Source: Vannielia litorea (GTDB lineage Bacteria; Pseudomonadota; Alphaproteobacteria; Rhodobacterales; Rhodobacteraceae). From it: a DNA stretch of 64,000 bases. The stretch spans positions 51,225-115,224 of the forward strand of contig NZ_QTNQ01000003.1 of NCBI RefSeq assembly GCF_018424695.1, written 5' to 3'. This document shows positions 18,749 through 26,628 of the stretch, piece by piece (the stretch's first letter is position 1; each line of letters begins with the position of its first letter). The position numbers and the translations under genes were made by a program. A model generated the notes under the pieces. It had not been told where the DNA came from and did not search any database. It saw only the letters and a program-made list of their open reading frames with translations.

Positions 18749-18803
18749 TTTTTCCCAACTTCTGGTGCATCACCTTCACGTTGCCGCGAAGCGCGTTGTG
18801 CGG

Positions 18804-18837
18804 AAAAGAAAAATCCGGCCCGCAGAGGGGCCGGATT
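18804..18837 (-). terminator. Terminator of metY
   Basis: 10-bp perfect stem AATCCGGCCC / GGGCCGGATT (6-nt loop), followed on the minus strand by a T-rich tract (TTTTTCTTTT). It lies about 65 bp after the metY stop. Confidence 0.85.
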
Positions 18838-18900
18838 CAATGGGGAGCGGGGCTGACAATGTCGTGAAACTGCAAGCCCGCGCTCGGCGAGGTTCCGCCG

Positions 18901-20181
18901 TCAGGCGTGCGCCTTCTCCAGGGCCTGCTCCAGATCGGCGATCAGATCATCGGCCGTTTCGATTCCGATCGACAGGCGCAGCACGTCCGGCGCGGCGCCG
19001 GCGGCCACCTGTTGCTCCTCGGTGAGCTGCCGGTGCGTGGTCGACGCCGAATGGATCACCAGGCTGCGGGTGTCGCCGAGGTTGGCCACGTGGCTGAACA
19101 GCTCAAGGCTGTCCACCGTCTTCACGCAAGCCTCGTAGCCGCCCTTCAGCGCTACCGTAAACAGCCCGCCCGCGCCCTTGGGGCACACGGTTTTTACCCG
19201 GTCGGCATAGGGCGACGAGGGCAGCCCGGCATAGGTCACTTCCTTGACGTTCGGATTGGTCTCCAGCCAGGCGGCGATCTTCTTGGCGTTCTCCACATGG
19301 CGTTCCATCCGCAGGCTTAGGGTTTCGATGCCCATGAGCGTGTAATGCGCGGCCTGCGGATTCAGCGTCATCCCGAGGTCACGCAGCCCGATGGCGATGC
19401 CGTGGAAGGTGAAGGCGAGCGGTCCGAAGGTCTCTGCAAACTTCAACCCGTGGTAGGCCGGTTCCGGCTCGCTGAGCGAGGGGAACTTGCCCGAGGCGGC
19501 CCAGTCGAACTTGCCCGAATCCACCACCACGCCGCCGGTCACGGTGCCGTTGCCGGTGAGATACTTGGTCATCGAATGCACCACCAGCGTCGCGCCATGC
19601 TCGATGGGGCGGCAGAGGTAGGGGGTGGCGGAGGTGTTGTCGACGATCAGCGGCAGGCCTGCCTTGTCGGCCACCTTGGCGATGGCGGGCAGGTCGGTGA
19701 TGTAGCCGCCCGGGTTGGCGATGGACTCGCAGAAGACGGCGCGGGTGTCATCGTCAATCGCCGCTTCCACAGCGTCGAGATCGTCAAAATCCACGAACTT
19801 GGCCGACCAGCCAAAGCGTTTGATCGTCTGGGAAAACTGGGTGATCGAGCCGCCATAAAGCCGGGTGGAGACCACCACGTTCAGTCCGGGCCCCATCAGC
19901 GGGAAGAGCGCCATGATTTGCGCCGCATGGCCCGACGAGCAGCAGACCGCGCCCGCGCCACCTTCCAGCGTGGCCACCCGCTCTTGCAGCGCCGCCACCG
20001 TTGGGTTGGTCAGCCGGGAGTAGATGTAGCCGACCTCCTGAAGATTGAAGAGCGCGGCGGCGTGGTCGGCATCGCGAAACACATAGGCGGTGGTCTGGTA
20101 GATCGGCGTTTGCCGCGCGCCGGTGGCCGGATCGGGCCGGGCGCCTGCGTGGATCTGAAGCGTGTCGAAGCCGTAGCTCAT
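18901..20181 (-). CDS. metY: O-acetylhomoserine sulfhydrylase / aminocarboxypropyltransferase
   Basis: PLP enzyme of the Cys/Met metabolism family that makes homocysteine from O-acetylhomoserine and sulfide. 426 residues, the usual MetY length (longer than MetB/MetZ). The PLP lysine is Lys206 in HSMTKYLTG. Other family motifs are IYQTTAYVFRDADHA, GGAGAVCCSSGHAA, LIVDNTSATPYLCRP and the C-terminal SLVIHSASTTHRQ. No metX gene is nearby. It ends at its own terminator, and I saw no SAM-riboswitch-like structure in the 118 bp upstream. Confidence 0.95.
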   Translation of the reverse strand: MSYGFDTLQIHAGARPDPATGARQTPIYQTTAYVFRDADHAAALFNLQEVGYIYSRLTNPTVAALQERVATLEGGAGAVCCSSGHAAQIMALFPLMGPGLNVVVSTRLYGGSITQFSQTIKRFGWSAKFVDFDDLDAVEAAIDDDTRAVFCESIANPGGYITDLPAIAKVADKAGLPLIVDNTSATPYLCRPIEHGATLVVHSMTKYLTGNGTVTGGVVVDSGKFDWAASGKFPSLSEPEPAYHGLKFAETFGPLAFTFHGIAIGLRDLGMTLNPQAAHYTLMGIETLSLRMERHVENAKKIAAWLETNPNVKEVTYAGLPSSPYADRVKTVCPKGAGGLFTVALKGGYEACVKTVDSLELFSHVANLGDTRSLVIHSASTTHRQLTEEQQVAAGAAPDVLRLSIGIETADDLIADLEQALEKAHA

Positions 20182-20299
20182 GGGTAGTCCTCCCTCGGGG
20201 CTGGTTTTGGCGGCGACCCTAGGGCAAAGCGGGCAGGACGGGCAACGTGAAGTGGCCGCGCATGCCGTGAAATCCGCTCAACACGATCATGCGCGGCGT

Positions 20300-20704
20300 T
20301 CAGCGCGGCAACACCGGAAGCAGCCGGCTGTCTTCCAGCGCCGCACGCCGGTGGGCCGCCGCAACCTGCGCCTCCGGCATCTGCGCGAAGGCAAAGAAGG
20401 CCTCGAGGCTCGCCTGCCGCACCATCAGCACCCGGTCCCAGCGCTCGGCTTCGGGCCCGATGAACCAACCCCCGCCGACGCCGTCAAACAGCACCTCGCC
20501 GCCGCTGGCCTCCAGCAGGGGCTGGATCGCGGCTTCGTATAGCCCGTAGGCCTCGCGCCCGCTCCGGCCCGCGCCGCCCAGCCCGGGAGCTTGGGCATAA
20601 TCCGCCTGCGCCCGGAACCGCAGCAGGTTCACCATCACCAGCGGCCCCTGCGGGTTTCTCCTTACAAAAGCCAACGCAGCCTCCTCGGTTGGATCGATAT
20701 GCAT
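20300..20704 (-). CDS. DUF1330-like dimeric alpha/beta-barrel protein
   Basis: 134 residues. The pattern PQGPLVMVNLLRFR, YGLYEAAIQPLL, EVLFDGVGGGWFIG, WDRVLMVRQASLEAFFAFAQ and EAQVAAAHRRAALEDSRLLP is that of the DUF1330 / ABM-like ferredoxin fold. Its ATG overlaps the stop of the DUF2239 gene (ATGA), so the pair is translationally coupled. Biochemical function is unknown. Members of this fold often bind small aromatic or fatty molecules. Confidence 0.78.
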   Translation of the reverse strand: MHIDPTEEAALAFVRRNPQGPLVMVNLLRFRAQADYAQAPGLGGAGRSGREAYGLYEAAIQPLLEASGGEVLFDGVGGGWFIGPEAERWDRVLMVRQASLEAFFAFAQMPEAQVAAAHRRAALEDSRLLPVLPR

Positions 20705-21222
20705 CAGCCTTCCCCCGCCAACTCCAGCGCATGGGCGCGAATGTCCTCCGGCCAGCCCGCGATGGCCCCGGCAAATCCCTCGCCCGCGTAGAGCGCGCGC
20801 ATCGCCTCTTCAAAGCCAGGCAGGTCGCCCGCAATGGCGGTGCAAAAGCTGTAGGCCGCATCGCGCGCCGCCGCCGGATCGGGCCGCTTCATCGCCTCCT
20901 CCACCAGTCGCCGCAGCGTGGCGGAGGCCCCGCCGCGCTGGCTGGCCAGCCAGTCCCAGTGGCGCGGCAACAGGGTGACCTCGCGCGGCACCACCCCCAG
21001 TTTCGGGCGGCCCCGTCCGCGTGGGGCAGGGGCGTAGCGCGCGGCGACCGCCGCCGGCCCACCCGAAAGGTCTAGGTCTGTCTCACGGCCCGTGAGATCA
21101 GAAAAGATGAGCAGCGCTGCGCCGGGGCCGTGCCCCATTCGTGCGAGCAGGTTGGCAAGCTCGGGCAACGTGGCGCTGGCGATGCGGGTGTGGCCCTCGA
21201 AGGCGGTAAAAGTTTCGTCCAT
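20704..21222 (-). CDS. DUF2239-family protein with a ribbon-helix-helix-like C-terminal segment
   Basis: 172 residues. The N-terminal half (TAFEGHTRIASATLPELANL, AALLIFSDLTGRETDLDL) and the GRGRPKLGVVPREVTLLPRH block fit DUF2239. The stretch REVTLLPRHWDWLASQRGGA with the following SATLRRLVEEA looks like a ribbon-helix-helix DNA-binding unit (beta strand plus two helices). That is my reading, not an established assignment. It is first in an operon with the DUF1330-like gene and divergent from a GIY-YIG gene. A palindrome lies 10 bp upstream of its start, consistent with autoregulation. Confidence 0.8.
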   Translation of the reverse strand: MDETFTAFEGHTRIASATLPELANLLARMGHGPGAALLIFSDLTGRETDLDLSGGPAAVAARYAPAPRGRGRPKLGVVPREVTLLPRHWDWLASQRGGASATLRRLVEEAMKRPDPAAARDAAYSFCTAIAGDLPGFEEAMRALYAGEGFAGAIAGWPEDIRAHALELAGEG

Positions 21223-21231
21223 GGCGCCCTA

Positions 21232-21247
21232 TTTACACCCGGGTAAA
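21232..21247. promoter_or_regulatory. Palindromic candidate operator between DUF2239 and GIY-YIG genes
   Basis: TTTAC-N6-GTAAA with an inner perfect 8-bp palindrome ACCCGGGT (21237-21244). It is 10 bp from the DUF2239 start and 35 bp from the GIY-YIG start, where a bound repressor could block both promoters. Confidence 0.5.
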
Positions 21248-21282
21248 AATATGTCAATCCGCCGCGAAAAAGGAGCTCTCCC

Positions 21283-21600
21283 ATGATCGACAAACGCGCC
21301 GCCCGCGCTGCCTACAAGGAAAGCCCGGATCGCTGGGTGATCTATGCCGCCCGCACCGGGGGCCGCTGCTGGGTGGGCGCCACGCCTAATCTGCCCGCCG
21401 CCGAAAACCGGCTGAGGTTTCAGCTCAAGATGAAGAGCTGCACCGTGCCCGGCATGCAGGCCGCCCATGACGGCACCTTGGCGGTGGAGGTTCTGGATGA
21501 ACTCGACGCCCGGCTTGGCCCCCTGGCCCGCAGCGAGGCGGTGAAGGCGCGACGGTCGGCCTGGGCCGTGCAACTTGGCGCCACCCCGATGACACGGTAG
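21283..21600 (+). CDS. Small GIY-YIG-superfamily protein
   Basis: 105 residues with an AAGGAG ribosome site. It matches a group of short alphaproteobacterial proteins annotated as GIY-YIG nuclease family (opening DKRAARAAYKE, then WVIYAARTGGRCWVGATPNL, NRLRFQLKMKS, FEx-like VEVLDEL). The canonical GIY and YIG triplets are degenerate here (VIYAA / CWVGA), so nuclease activity is uncertain. It is divergent from DUF2239 and shares the palindromic region. Confidence 0.75.
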   Translation: MIDKRAARAAYKESPDRWVIYAARTGGRCWVGATPNLPAAENRLRFQLKMKSCTVPGMQAAHDGTLAVEVLDELDARLGPLARSEAVKARRSAWAVQLGATPMTR

Positions 21601-21610
21601 CCCGGTGGGT

Positions 21611-21636
21611 CGCGAATTTTCGCACGAAAATTCGCG
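21611..21636. repeat. 26-bp hairpin palindrome between convergent genes
   Basis: CGCGAATTTTCG-CA-CGAAAATTCGCG: arms of 12 bp, perfect, with a 2-nt centre. It lies in the 42 bp between the GIY-YIG stop and the stop of the convergent glycosyltransferase gene. It probably acts as a shared 3' hairpin or bidirectional terminator, although no long T-run follows. Confidence 0.7.
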
Positions 21637-21642
21637 TCGTTG

Positions 21643-22650
21643 CTACCGCATCCAGAGGTTCTCGCGCTTCAGCCGGTTGCGGATCGTCTGCTCCTTCTGA
21701 GGCAAGTTCTCACGGTCAAAGAGCGCGCGGGCCTTCTCGCCCTTGTTCTGAAAGATCAGCCGCTTGAAGGGCTCGTATTCCTTAAGCACCTTCTTGATCC
21801 TGTTCGGCGCGGCAACTTCGGCCAGCGCCGCAACCGCATGATCGCTCTCGCGGGCGTAAAGCAGCGATAGCACCCGCCAATGGCAGGTCACGTCGCCATC
21901 CAGCCCGTCCAGCTCGGGCCCGGGCCGCCCGCCGCCAAAGCTGTGTATCACAAGGGGAAGCGCCACTTGATCGAGCCAGGGGTCCAGCGCCTGGCAGGCC
22001 AGCTCATCCGGCGCATCATCGCGGATCGCCAGCGCATACTCCTCGAACCGCGCGCCAAAACTCGGCCCGCAAGCGCCAAAGAACCACCCGGCGTTGAAGT
22101 AAAGATACCGCTGCCAGTATTCATCCGGATGGCTGGTATCGAGCGAGCTTTCGAACTCAAGCCCGAACTTGTCGTAAAGGCTCTTCCAGATGCCCGCATA
22201 GCCGGGGCCATAAAGCGGCACCTCGGGCCATGTGTCTTCGCGCTTCATCGAGGCAGCAGGTCGATTGAAATCGAAGGGCAGGGCAGAGAGCGCACCGGTT
22301 ACCAGCGTGTCGGTGTCAAAGAAGATGAAGGGCTCGCCCTCCGGCAATTCGCGCAGCGCCTCGATCTTGTTGCCATAGGGGTAGGCCTCGCCGAAGTGCC
22401 GGCTCTCGAACGGCAGGATCTCGGCGCCCAATTCACCCTCCAGCAACCTGCGTACCGACGGCGCGTCCATTCGCGGGTCATGGCTCCAAAGCTCGCCCGG
22501 CTTCGGCTCGGCCACGAAGAGCCGCCCGCTGAAACCGCTGTCGAAGTGCCGGAGCGAGGCAGCGAACAGCACCGCCTCGTATTGCAGCCTCCCTGCATGC
22601 CCGACGATGACGATGTTGAAAGGCTTTGATTTCCTGGCGCGTGCGGCCAT
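21643..22650 (-). CDS. Glycosyltransferase-like protein (GT-A type DxD)
   Basis: 335 residues, starting at the ATG with a CAGGAGCAGT ribosome site (MAARARKSKPFNIVIVGHAG). A longer frame runs into the divergent gene and is not used. The N-terminal Rossmann-like strand, KIEALRELPEG, FIFFDTDTLV (DxD metal motif) and YLYFNAGWFFG resemble GT8/GT-A nucleotide-sugar transferases. The C-terminal 80 residues are basic and helical. The sugar and acceptor are unknown. It is divergent from a small exported protein. Confidence 0.6.
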   Translation of the reverse strand: MAARARKSKPFNIVIVGHAGRLQYEAVLFAASLRHFDSGFSGRLFVAEPKPGELWSHDPRMDAPSVRRLLEGELGAEILPFESRHFGEAYPYGNKIEALRELPEGEPFIFFDTDTLVTGALSALPFDFNRPAASMKREDTWPEVPLYGPGYAGIWKSLYDKFGLEFESSLDTSHPDEYWQRYLYFNAGWFFGACGPSFGARFEEYALAIRDDAPDELACQALDPWLDQVALPLVIHSFGGGRPGPELDGLDGDVTCHWRVLSLLYARESDHAVAALAEVAAPNRIKKVLKEYEPFKRLIFQNKGEKARALFDRENLPQKEQTIRNRLKRENLWMR

Positions 22651-22735
22651 ACTGCTCCTGATCTTGTTGCGATCGGGCCTCGCATTTTCGGGGCCACTAT
22701 ACCCAAAGTCCATTTGTCGAAAAGGAAAATCCCCG

Positions 22736-23158
22736 ATGACTTTTCGGAAGCTCGCCACCGCCGTGCTTCTCGCTGCTTCCATGCCCCTTGCGGCGCAGGC
22801 CGAGAACTTCACCACCGCCGCCGAAGTCCGCCCCATCCTTGAAACCATCAAGGACAAGTGGATCGCCATCCGCGTGGAGGGCGACGAGGATTACGTGTTC
22901 TTCACCCCCATCGTCTCCTGGCGCTGCGGCGTGCAGGCGGTGCAATTCGGCTTCAACGACGAACCGCCCACCCGCAGCCTCGACATGGCCGAGTGTCACA
23001 CCGAGTTTTCCAACCCCAACGTGATGGTCGATGGCGACCCGATCCCGCTGGTGACGGCGCCGGCCAATACCGTTGAAACCGTGACCATCCGGATGATGTA
23101 TGACGATGGCTCGCTGTCGGAATCCGTGATCCCCCGGAAGCAGGTGCTCATTCCCTGA
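22736..23158 (+). CDS. Small exported protein of unknown function
   Basis: 140 residues from the ATG after an AAAGGAAAA ribosome site. It has a clear signal peptide (MTFRKLATAVLLAASMPLAA, cleaved after QA). The mature part begins ENFTTAAEVRPILETIKDKW and has two cysteines (WRCGV, AECHTE) that could form a disulfide. It contains beta-rich segments VRMMYDDGS-like and LIP at the end. I recognise no family beyond a periplasmic hypothetical protein. It is monocistronic or leads into gloA 68 bp later. Confidence 0.7.
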   Translation: MTFRKLATAVLLAASMPLAAQAENFTTAAEVRPILETIKDKWIAIRVEGDEDYVFFTPIVSWRCGVQAVQFGFNDEPPTRSLDMAECHTEFSNPNVMVDGDPIPLVTAPANTVETVTIRMMYDDGSLSESVIPRKQVLIP

Positions 23159-23226
23159 CGCCCGGCCCCTAGCCTCCGCCGTTTCGCGCCCTATCCTCTG
23201 GACCAAACGCCAAAGGAGGGGCACCC

Positions 23227-23670
23227 ATGCGCTACGTTCACACAATGATCCGGATCACCGATGTCGACGAGAGTCTCGATTTCTGGTGCACGAAATTCGG
23301 CCTCGAAGAGATCCGCCGTGTCGAGGTGCCTGAGGGCAAGTTCACCCTGATCTTCCTCGCCGCTCCGAAAGACAAGGAAAGCGCCGAAGAGCACGGCGCG
23401 CCCGAGCTTGAGCTGACCTACAACTGGGACAGTGACGAGAAGCTGGAAACCGCCCGCGCCTGGGGCCACCTCGCCTATCGCGTCGATGATATCTACGCCA
23501 CCTGCCAGAATCTGATGGACAAGGGCGTCACCATCAACCGCCCACCCCGCGATGGCCGCATGGCCTTCGTGAAGTCGCCCGACAATATCTCGATCGAGCT
23601 GATCCAGGAGGGCGAGGCGCTGCCGCCGAAGGAGCCCTGGGCTTCGATGGAAAACACCGGCGACTGGTGA
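23227..23670 (+). CDS. gloA: Lactoylglutathione lyase (glyoxalase I)
   Basis: Isomerises the methylglyoxal-glutathione hemithioacetal to S-lactoylglutathione. 147 residues. The four metal ligands of the Ni-type bacterial enzyme are visible: His5, Glu62, His81 and Glu124. Typical motifs are ITDVDESLDFW, LELTYN, GHLAYRVDD and FVKSPDNISIELIQ. The next gene's GTG overlaps its stop, so gloA, the photolyase and the aldehyde dehydrogenase form a coupled operon that may handle light or carbonyl stress. Confidence 0.95.
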   Translation: MRYVHTMIRITDVDESLDFWCTKFGLEEIRRVEVPEGKFTLIFLAAPKDKESAEEHGAPELELTYNWDSDEKLETARAWGHLAYRVDDIYATCQNLMDKGVTINRPPRDGRMAFVKSPDNISIELIQEGEALPPKEPWASMENTGDW

Positions 23671-25211
23671 GCGCCGCGCAGCCCATTCCTCGACTCGTCC
23701 TCGTTCTGGGCGACCAGCTAAGCCCCTCCGTCGCCGCCTTGAAGGCGGCGGAGAAGGGGCGCGACGTGGTCGTGATGGCCGAAGTGGCGGCGGAAACCGA
23801 TTACGTGCGCCACCACCCCAAGAAGATCGCACTGATCTTCGCCGCCATGCGCAAATTCGCCGCCCGGCTCAAGAGTGACGGCTGGAAGGTCGCCTACACC
23901 CGGCTGGACGATGATGGGAACGCGGGCTCCATCCCCGGCGAGTTGCTGCGCCGTGCCGAGGAGCACGGGGCCAGGTCGGTGCTGGCCACCCGCCCGGGCG
24001 AATGGCGGCTGATCGAGGCGCTGGAAGACTGCCCGCTCGACGTTGCGATGCATGAAGACACCCGCTTCATCGCCTCCCACGCGGAGTTCGAAAGCTGGGC
24101 CGAGGGCCGCAAGGCCCTGCGCATGGAGTACTTCTACCGCGAGATGCGACGCAAGACCGGCCTGTTGATGGAGGGTGACGAACCGGCGGGAGACAAGTGG
24201 AACTACGACCACGACAACCGCAAACCCGCCGAGGATGACCTCTTCCTGCCCAAGCCGCTCTGGTTTGAGCCCGACGAGGAGGTGGAAGAGGTGCTGCAAC
24301 TGGTCGAGCAGCGCTTCGCCGACAACTTCGGAAAACTCCGCCCCTTCGGCTTCGCCACAACTGCGGAGCAGGCCGAAAAGGTGCTCACCCACTTCATCCA
24401 GACCGCGCTGGAAAACTTTGGCACCTACCAGGACGCGATGCTGCAAGATCAGCGCTTCCTCTACCATTCGCTCATATCCGCCTATCTCAACATCGGCGTG
24501 CTGGACCCGCTCGATGTGTGCCAGCGCGTCGAACAAGCCTGGAAGGATGGCAAGGCGCCGATCAACGCCGCCGAAGGCTTCATCCGGCAAATCCTTGGCT
24601 GGCGTGAATACGTCCGCGGCATCTACTTCCACGAAGGGCCGGAGTACCCCAGCCGCAATGCGCTGAACCACCAGCGGGCCCTGCCGCCCCTCTTCTGGGG
24701 CGCGGAGACCAAGATGAACTGCCTCGCGCAGGCGGTAAATCAAACCGAAGAAGAGGCCTATGCCCACCACATCCAGCGGCTGATGATCACCGGCAACTTC
24801 GCCCTGATCGCCCAGATCAACCCGAGCGAGGTGCACGAGTGGTATCTCGAAGTCTATTTTGATGCCTTCGAATGGGTCGAAGCGCCCAACACGGTGGGGA
24901 TGAGCCAGTTCGCCGACGGCGGGGTGATCGCGTCAAAGCCCTATGTCTCCTCGGGCAACTACATCCACAAGATGTCCGACTACTGCGGCAGCTGCCACTA
25001 CTCCGTCAGCAAGAAGACGGGGGAGGGGGCCTGCCCCTTCAACCTGCTCTACTGGCACTTTCTCGACAGGCACCGCGACCGGTTTGAAAACAACCCACGC
25101 ATGGCCCAGATGTATCGAACATGGGACAGGATGGATCACGGTAAGCGCAAGACCGTGCTGCGCGAGGCCGAGGCCTTCCTGACCCGCATGAGCAAAGGCG
25201 ACCCCGTATGA
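23667..25211 (+). CDS. phrB: FeS-containing (6-4) photolyase / cryptochrome CryB (FeS-BCP group)
   Basis: 514 residues with a GTG start overlapping gloA by 4 bp. It belongs to the prokaryotic cryptochrome/photolyase class with a 4Fe-4S cluster (Agrobacterium PhrB, Rhodobacter CryB). Four cysteines at 352, 440, 443 and 456 match the known PhrB spacing (350, 438, 441, 454). The N-terminal antenna Rossmann domain starts RLVLVLGDQLSPSV. The FAD domain contains SLISAYLNIGVLDP, GFIRQILGWREYVRG and NWVEAPN-like FEWVEAPNTVGMSQFADGG. It uses light to repair (6-4) photoproducts. A signalling role as CryB is also possible. Confidence 0.94.
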   Translation: MSAAQPIPRLVLVLGDQLSPSVAALKAAEKGRDVVVMAEVAAETDYVRHHPKKIALIFAAMRKFAARLKSDGWKVAYTRLDDDGNAGSIPGELLRRAEEHGARSVLATRPGEWRLIEALEDCPLDVAMHEDTRFIASHAEFESWAEGRKALRMEYFYREMRRKTGLLMEGDEPAGDKWNYDHDNRKPAEDDLFLPKPLWFEPDEEVEEVLQLVEQRFADNFGKLRPFGFATTAEQAEKVLTHFIQTALENFGTYQDAMLQDQRFLYHSLISAYLNIGVLDPLDVCQRVEQAWKDGKAPINAAEGFIRQILGWREYVRGIYFHEGPEYPSRNALNHQRALPPLFWGAETKMNCLAQAVNQTEEEAYAHHIQRLMITGNFALIAQINPSEVHEWYLEVYFDAFEWVEAPNTVGMSQFADGGVIASKPYVSSGNYIHKMSDYCGSCHYSVSKKTGEGACPFNLLYWHFLDRHRDRFENNPRMAQMYRTWDRMDHGKRKTVLREAEAFLTRMSKGDPV

Positions 25212-26581
25212 CCGACCTGACCGAGCTTCTCGACACCCAGCGCAGTGCCTTTCTCGCAGGTGGCCCGCCCAGCCAGGCCGAGCGCCGCGCCGCGCTGCAA
25301 CGGCTGCGCAAGGCGGTGATCGCTCGCGCCGATGCCTTCGCCGAGGCAGCGGGCAAGGACTTTGCACACCGCGCTGCGGAAGAGACGAAGCTGGTCGACA
25401 TCGTGCCCACCATCAGCGCCATCGACTACCTCGACCGCAACCTGCGCCGCTTCATGGCGCCCGAGCGCCGCCGCCTGCACCCGGCACTCTGGCCCGCAAA
25501 GGCGCGGGTGCACTACCAGCCCAAGGGCGTGGTCGGCATCATCTCGCCCTGGAACTACCCGTTCTCCCTGGCGCTGGTGCTGCTGGCGACGGCGCTGGCG
25601 GCGGGCAACCGGGTGATGCTGAAGCCCTCTGAATTCACACCCGCCTGCGCGGCGGTGCTGCGCGAGATGATCGAAGAGCTGTTCCGCCCCGCGCAGGTGG
25701 CGGTGGTGGAAGGCGGCCCGGAGGTGGGGGCCGATTTCGCCGCGCTGCCCTTCGACCACCTCTTCTTCACCGGCGGCACCGAGGTGGGCCGCAAGGTGAT
25801 GCAGGCCGCCGCCGCCAACCTCACCCCGGTGACACTTGAACTCGGCGGCAAAAGCCCCGCCGTGCTCGCCCCGGATGCCGACTTCGAAAAGGCCGCAGGC
25901 TCGCTCGCCTTCGGCAAGCTGGTGAACGGCGGGCAAACCTGCATCGCGCCCGATTACGCACTGGTGCCGACCGGGCAGGTGGAGCGCTTCTGCACTGAAA
26001 TGAGGTCAGCCGCCGCCGCGCTCTATCCCGGCGGCACGGCGGATGAAAACCTCACCGGCCCCATCCATGCCCGCCATGCCGCACGGCTGCGCGCCATGGC
26101 CGAAGACGCAGACGCCAAGGGCGCCACCCGCGTGCCTCTGCTTGAAGGAGAAGACGCGCCCGCAATTCTTACGAACGTCACCGACGCGATGAACGTGATG
26201 CAGGACGAAATCTTCGGCCCGCTGCTCCCTGTGGTGCCCTACGACACCATTGAGGAGGCCATCGCCTACATCAACGCCCGCCCGCGCCCGCTGGCGCTCT
26301 ACCACTTCGGCCCAGACGATGCCGCCCGCGAGGCCGTGCTCACCCGCACCACCTCCGGCGGCGTCACGGTGAACGATACGCTGCTGCACGTCGCCGCCGA
26401 TGATCTGCCCTTCGGCGGCATCGGCCCCTCCGGCCTCGGCGCCTACCACGGGCCCGAAGGCTTCAAATCCATGAGCCACGCCAAATCGGTGCTGACGCAG
26501 CGCCACCCCAACGGCACCCACCTCATCCGCCCGCCCTACGGCAAGTGGACAAGGCGGATCTTCGGCCATTTCCTGAATTGA
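25208..26581 (+). CDS. calB: Coniferyl-aldehyde dehydrogenase-type NAD(P) aldehyde dehydrogenase
   Basis: 457 residues, ATGA overlap with the photolyase gene. The family motifs are IISPWNYPFSLAL, FFTGGTEVGRKVMQ, TLELGGKSPAV (general-base Glu) and NGGQTCIAPDY (catalytic Cys). The short length and the C-terminal end (SHAKSVLTQR through RRIFGHFLN) resemble coniferyl aldehyde dehydrogenases, which oxidise coniferaldehyde to ferulate. This would fit the adjacent protocatechuate island, but other aromatic or fatty aldehydes are possible. A terminator follows the stop. Confidence 0.85.
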   Translation: MTDLTELLDTQRSAFLAGGPPSQAERRAALQRLRKAVIARADAFAEAAGKDFAHRAAEETKLVDIVPTISAIDYLDRNLRRFMAPERRRLHPALWPAKARVHYQPKGVVGIISPWNYPFSLALVLLATALAAGNRVMLKPSEFTPACAAVLREMIEELFRPAQVAVVEGGPEVGADFAALPFDHLFFTGGTEVGRKVMQAAAANLTPVTLELGGKSPAVLAPDADFEKAAGSLAFGKLVNGGQTCIAPDYALVPTGQVERFCTEMRSAAAALYPGGTADENLTGPIHARHAARLRAMAEDADAKGATRVPLLEGEDAPAILTNVTDAMNVMQDEIFGPLLPVVPYDTIEEAIAYINARPRPLALYHFGPDDAAREAVLTRTTSGGVTVNDTLLHVAADDLPFGGIGPSGLGAYHGPEGFKSMSHAKSVLTQRHPNGTHLIRPPYGKWTRRIFGHFLN

Positions 26582-26597
26582 ACCCGTGTTCAAATGA

Positions 26598-26628
26598 GCG
26601 CCTTGCGGCGCATTCCTTTTGTTTGTTT
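26598..26628 (+). terminator. Terminator of the gloA-phrB-calB operon
   Basis: GCGCC-TTGC-GGCGC stem followed by ATTCCTTTTGTTTGTTTG. The tail matches the second hairpin after degP over 17 bases. Confidence 0.7.

Noticed and set aside
20182..20299. SAM riboswitch upstream of metY
   Set aside because: No SAM-II-like pseudoknot elements could be seen in the 118 bp before the gene.
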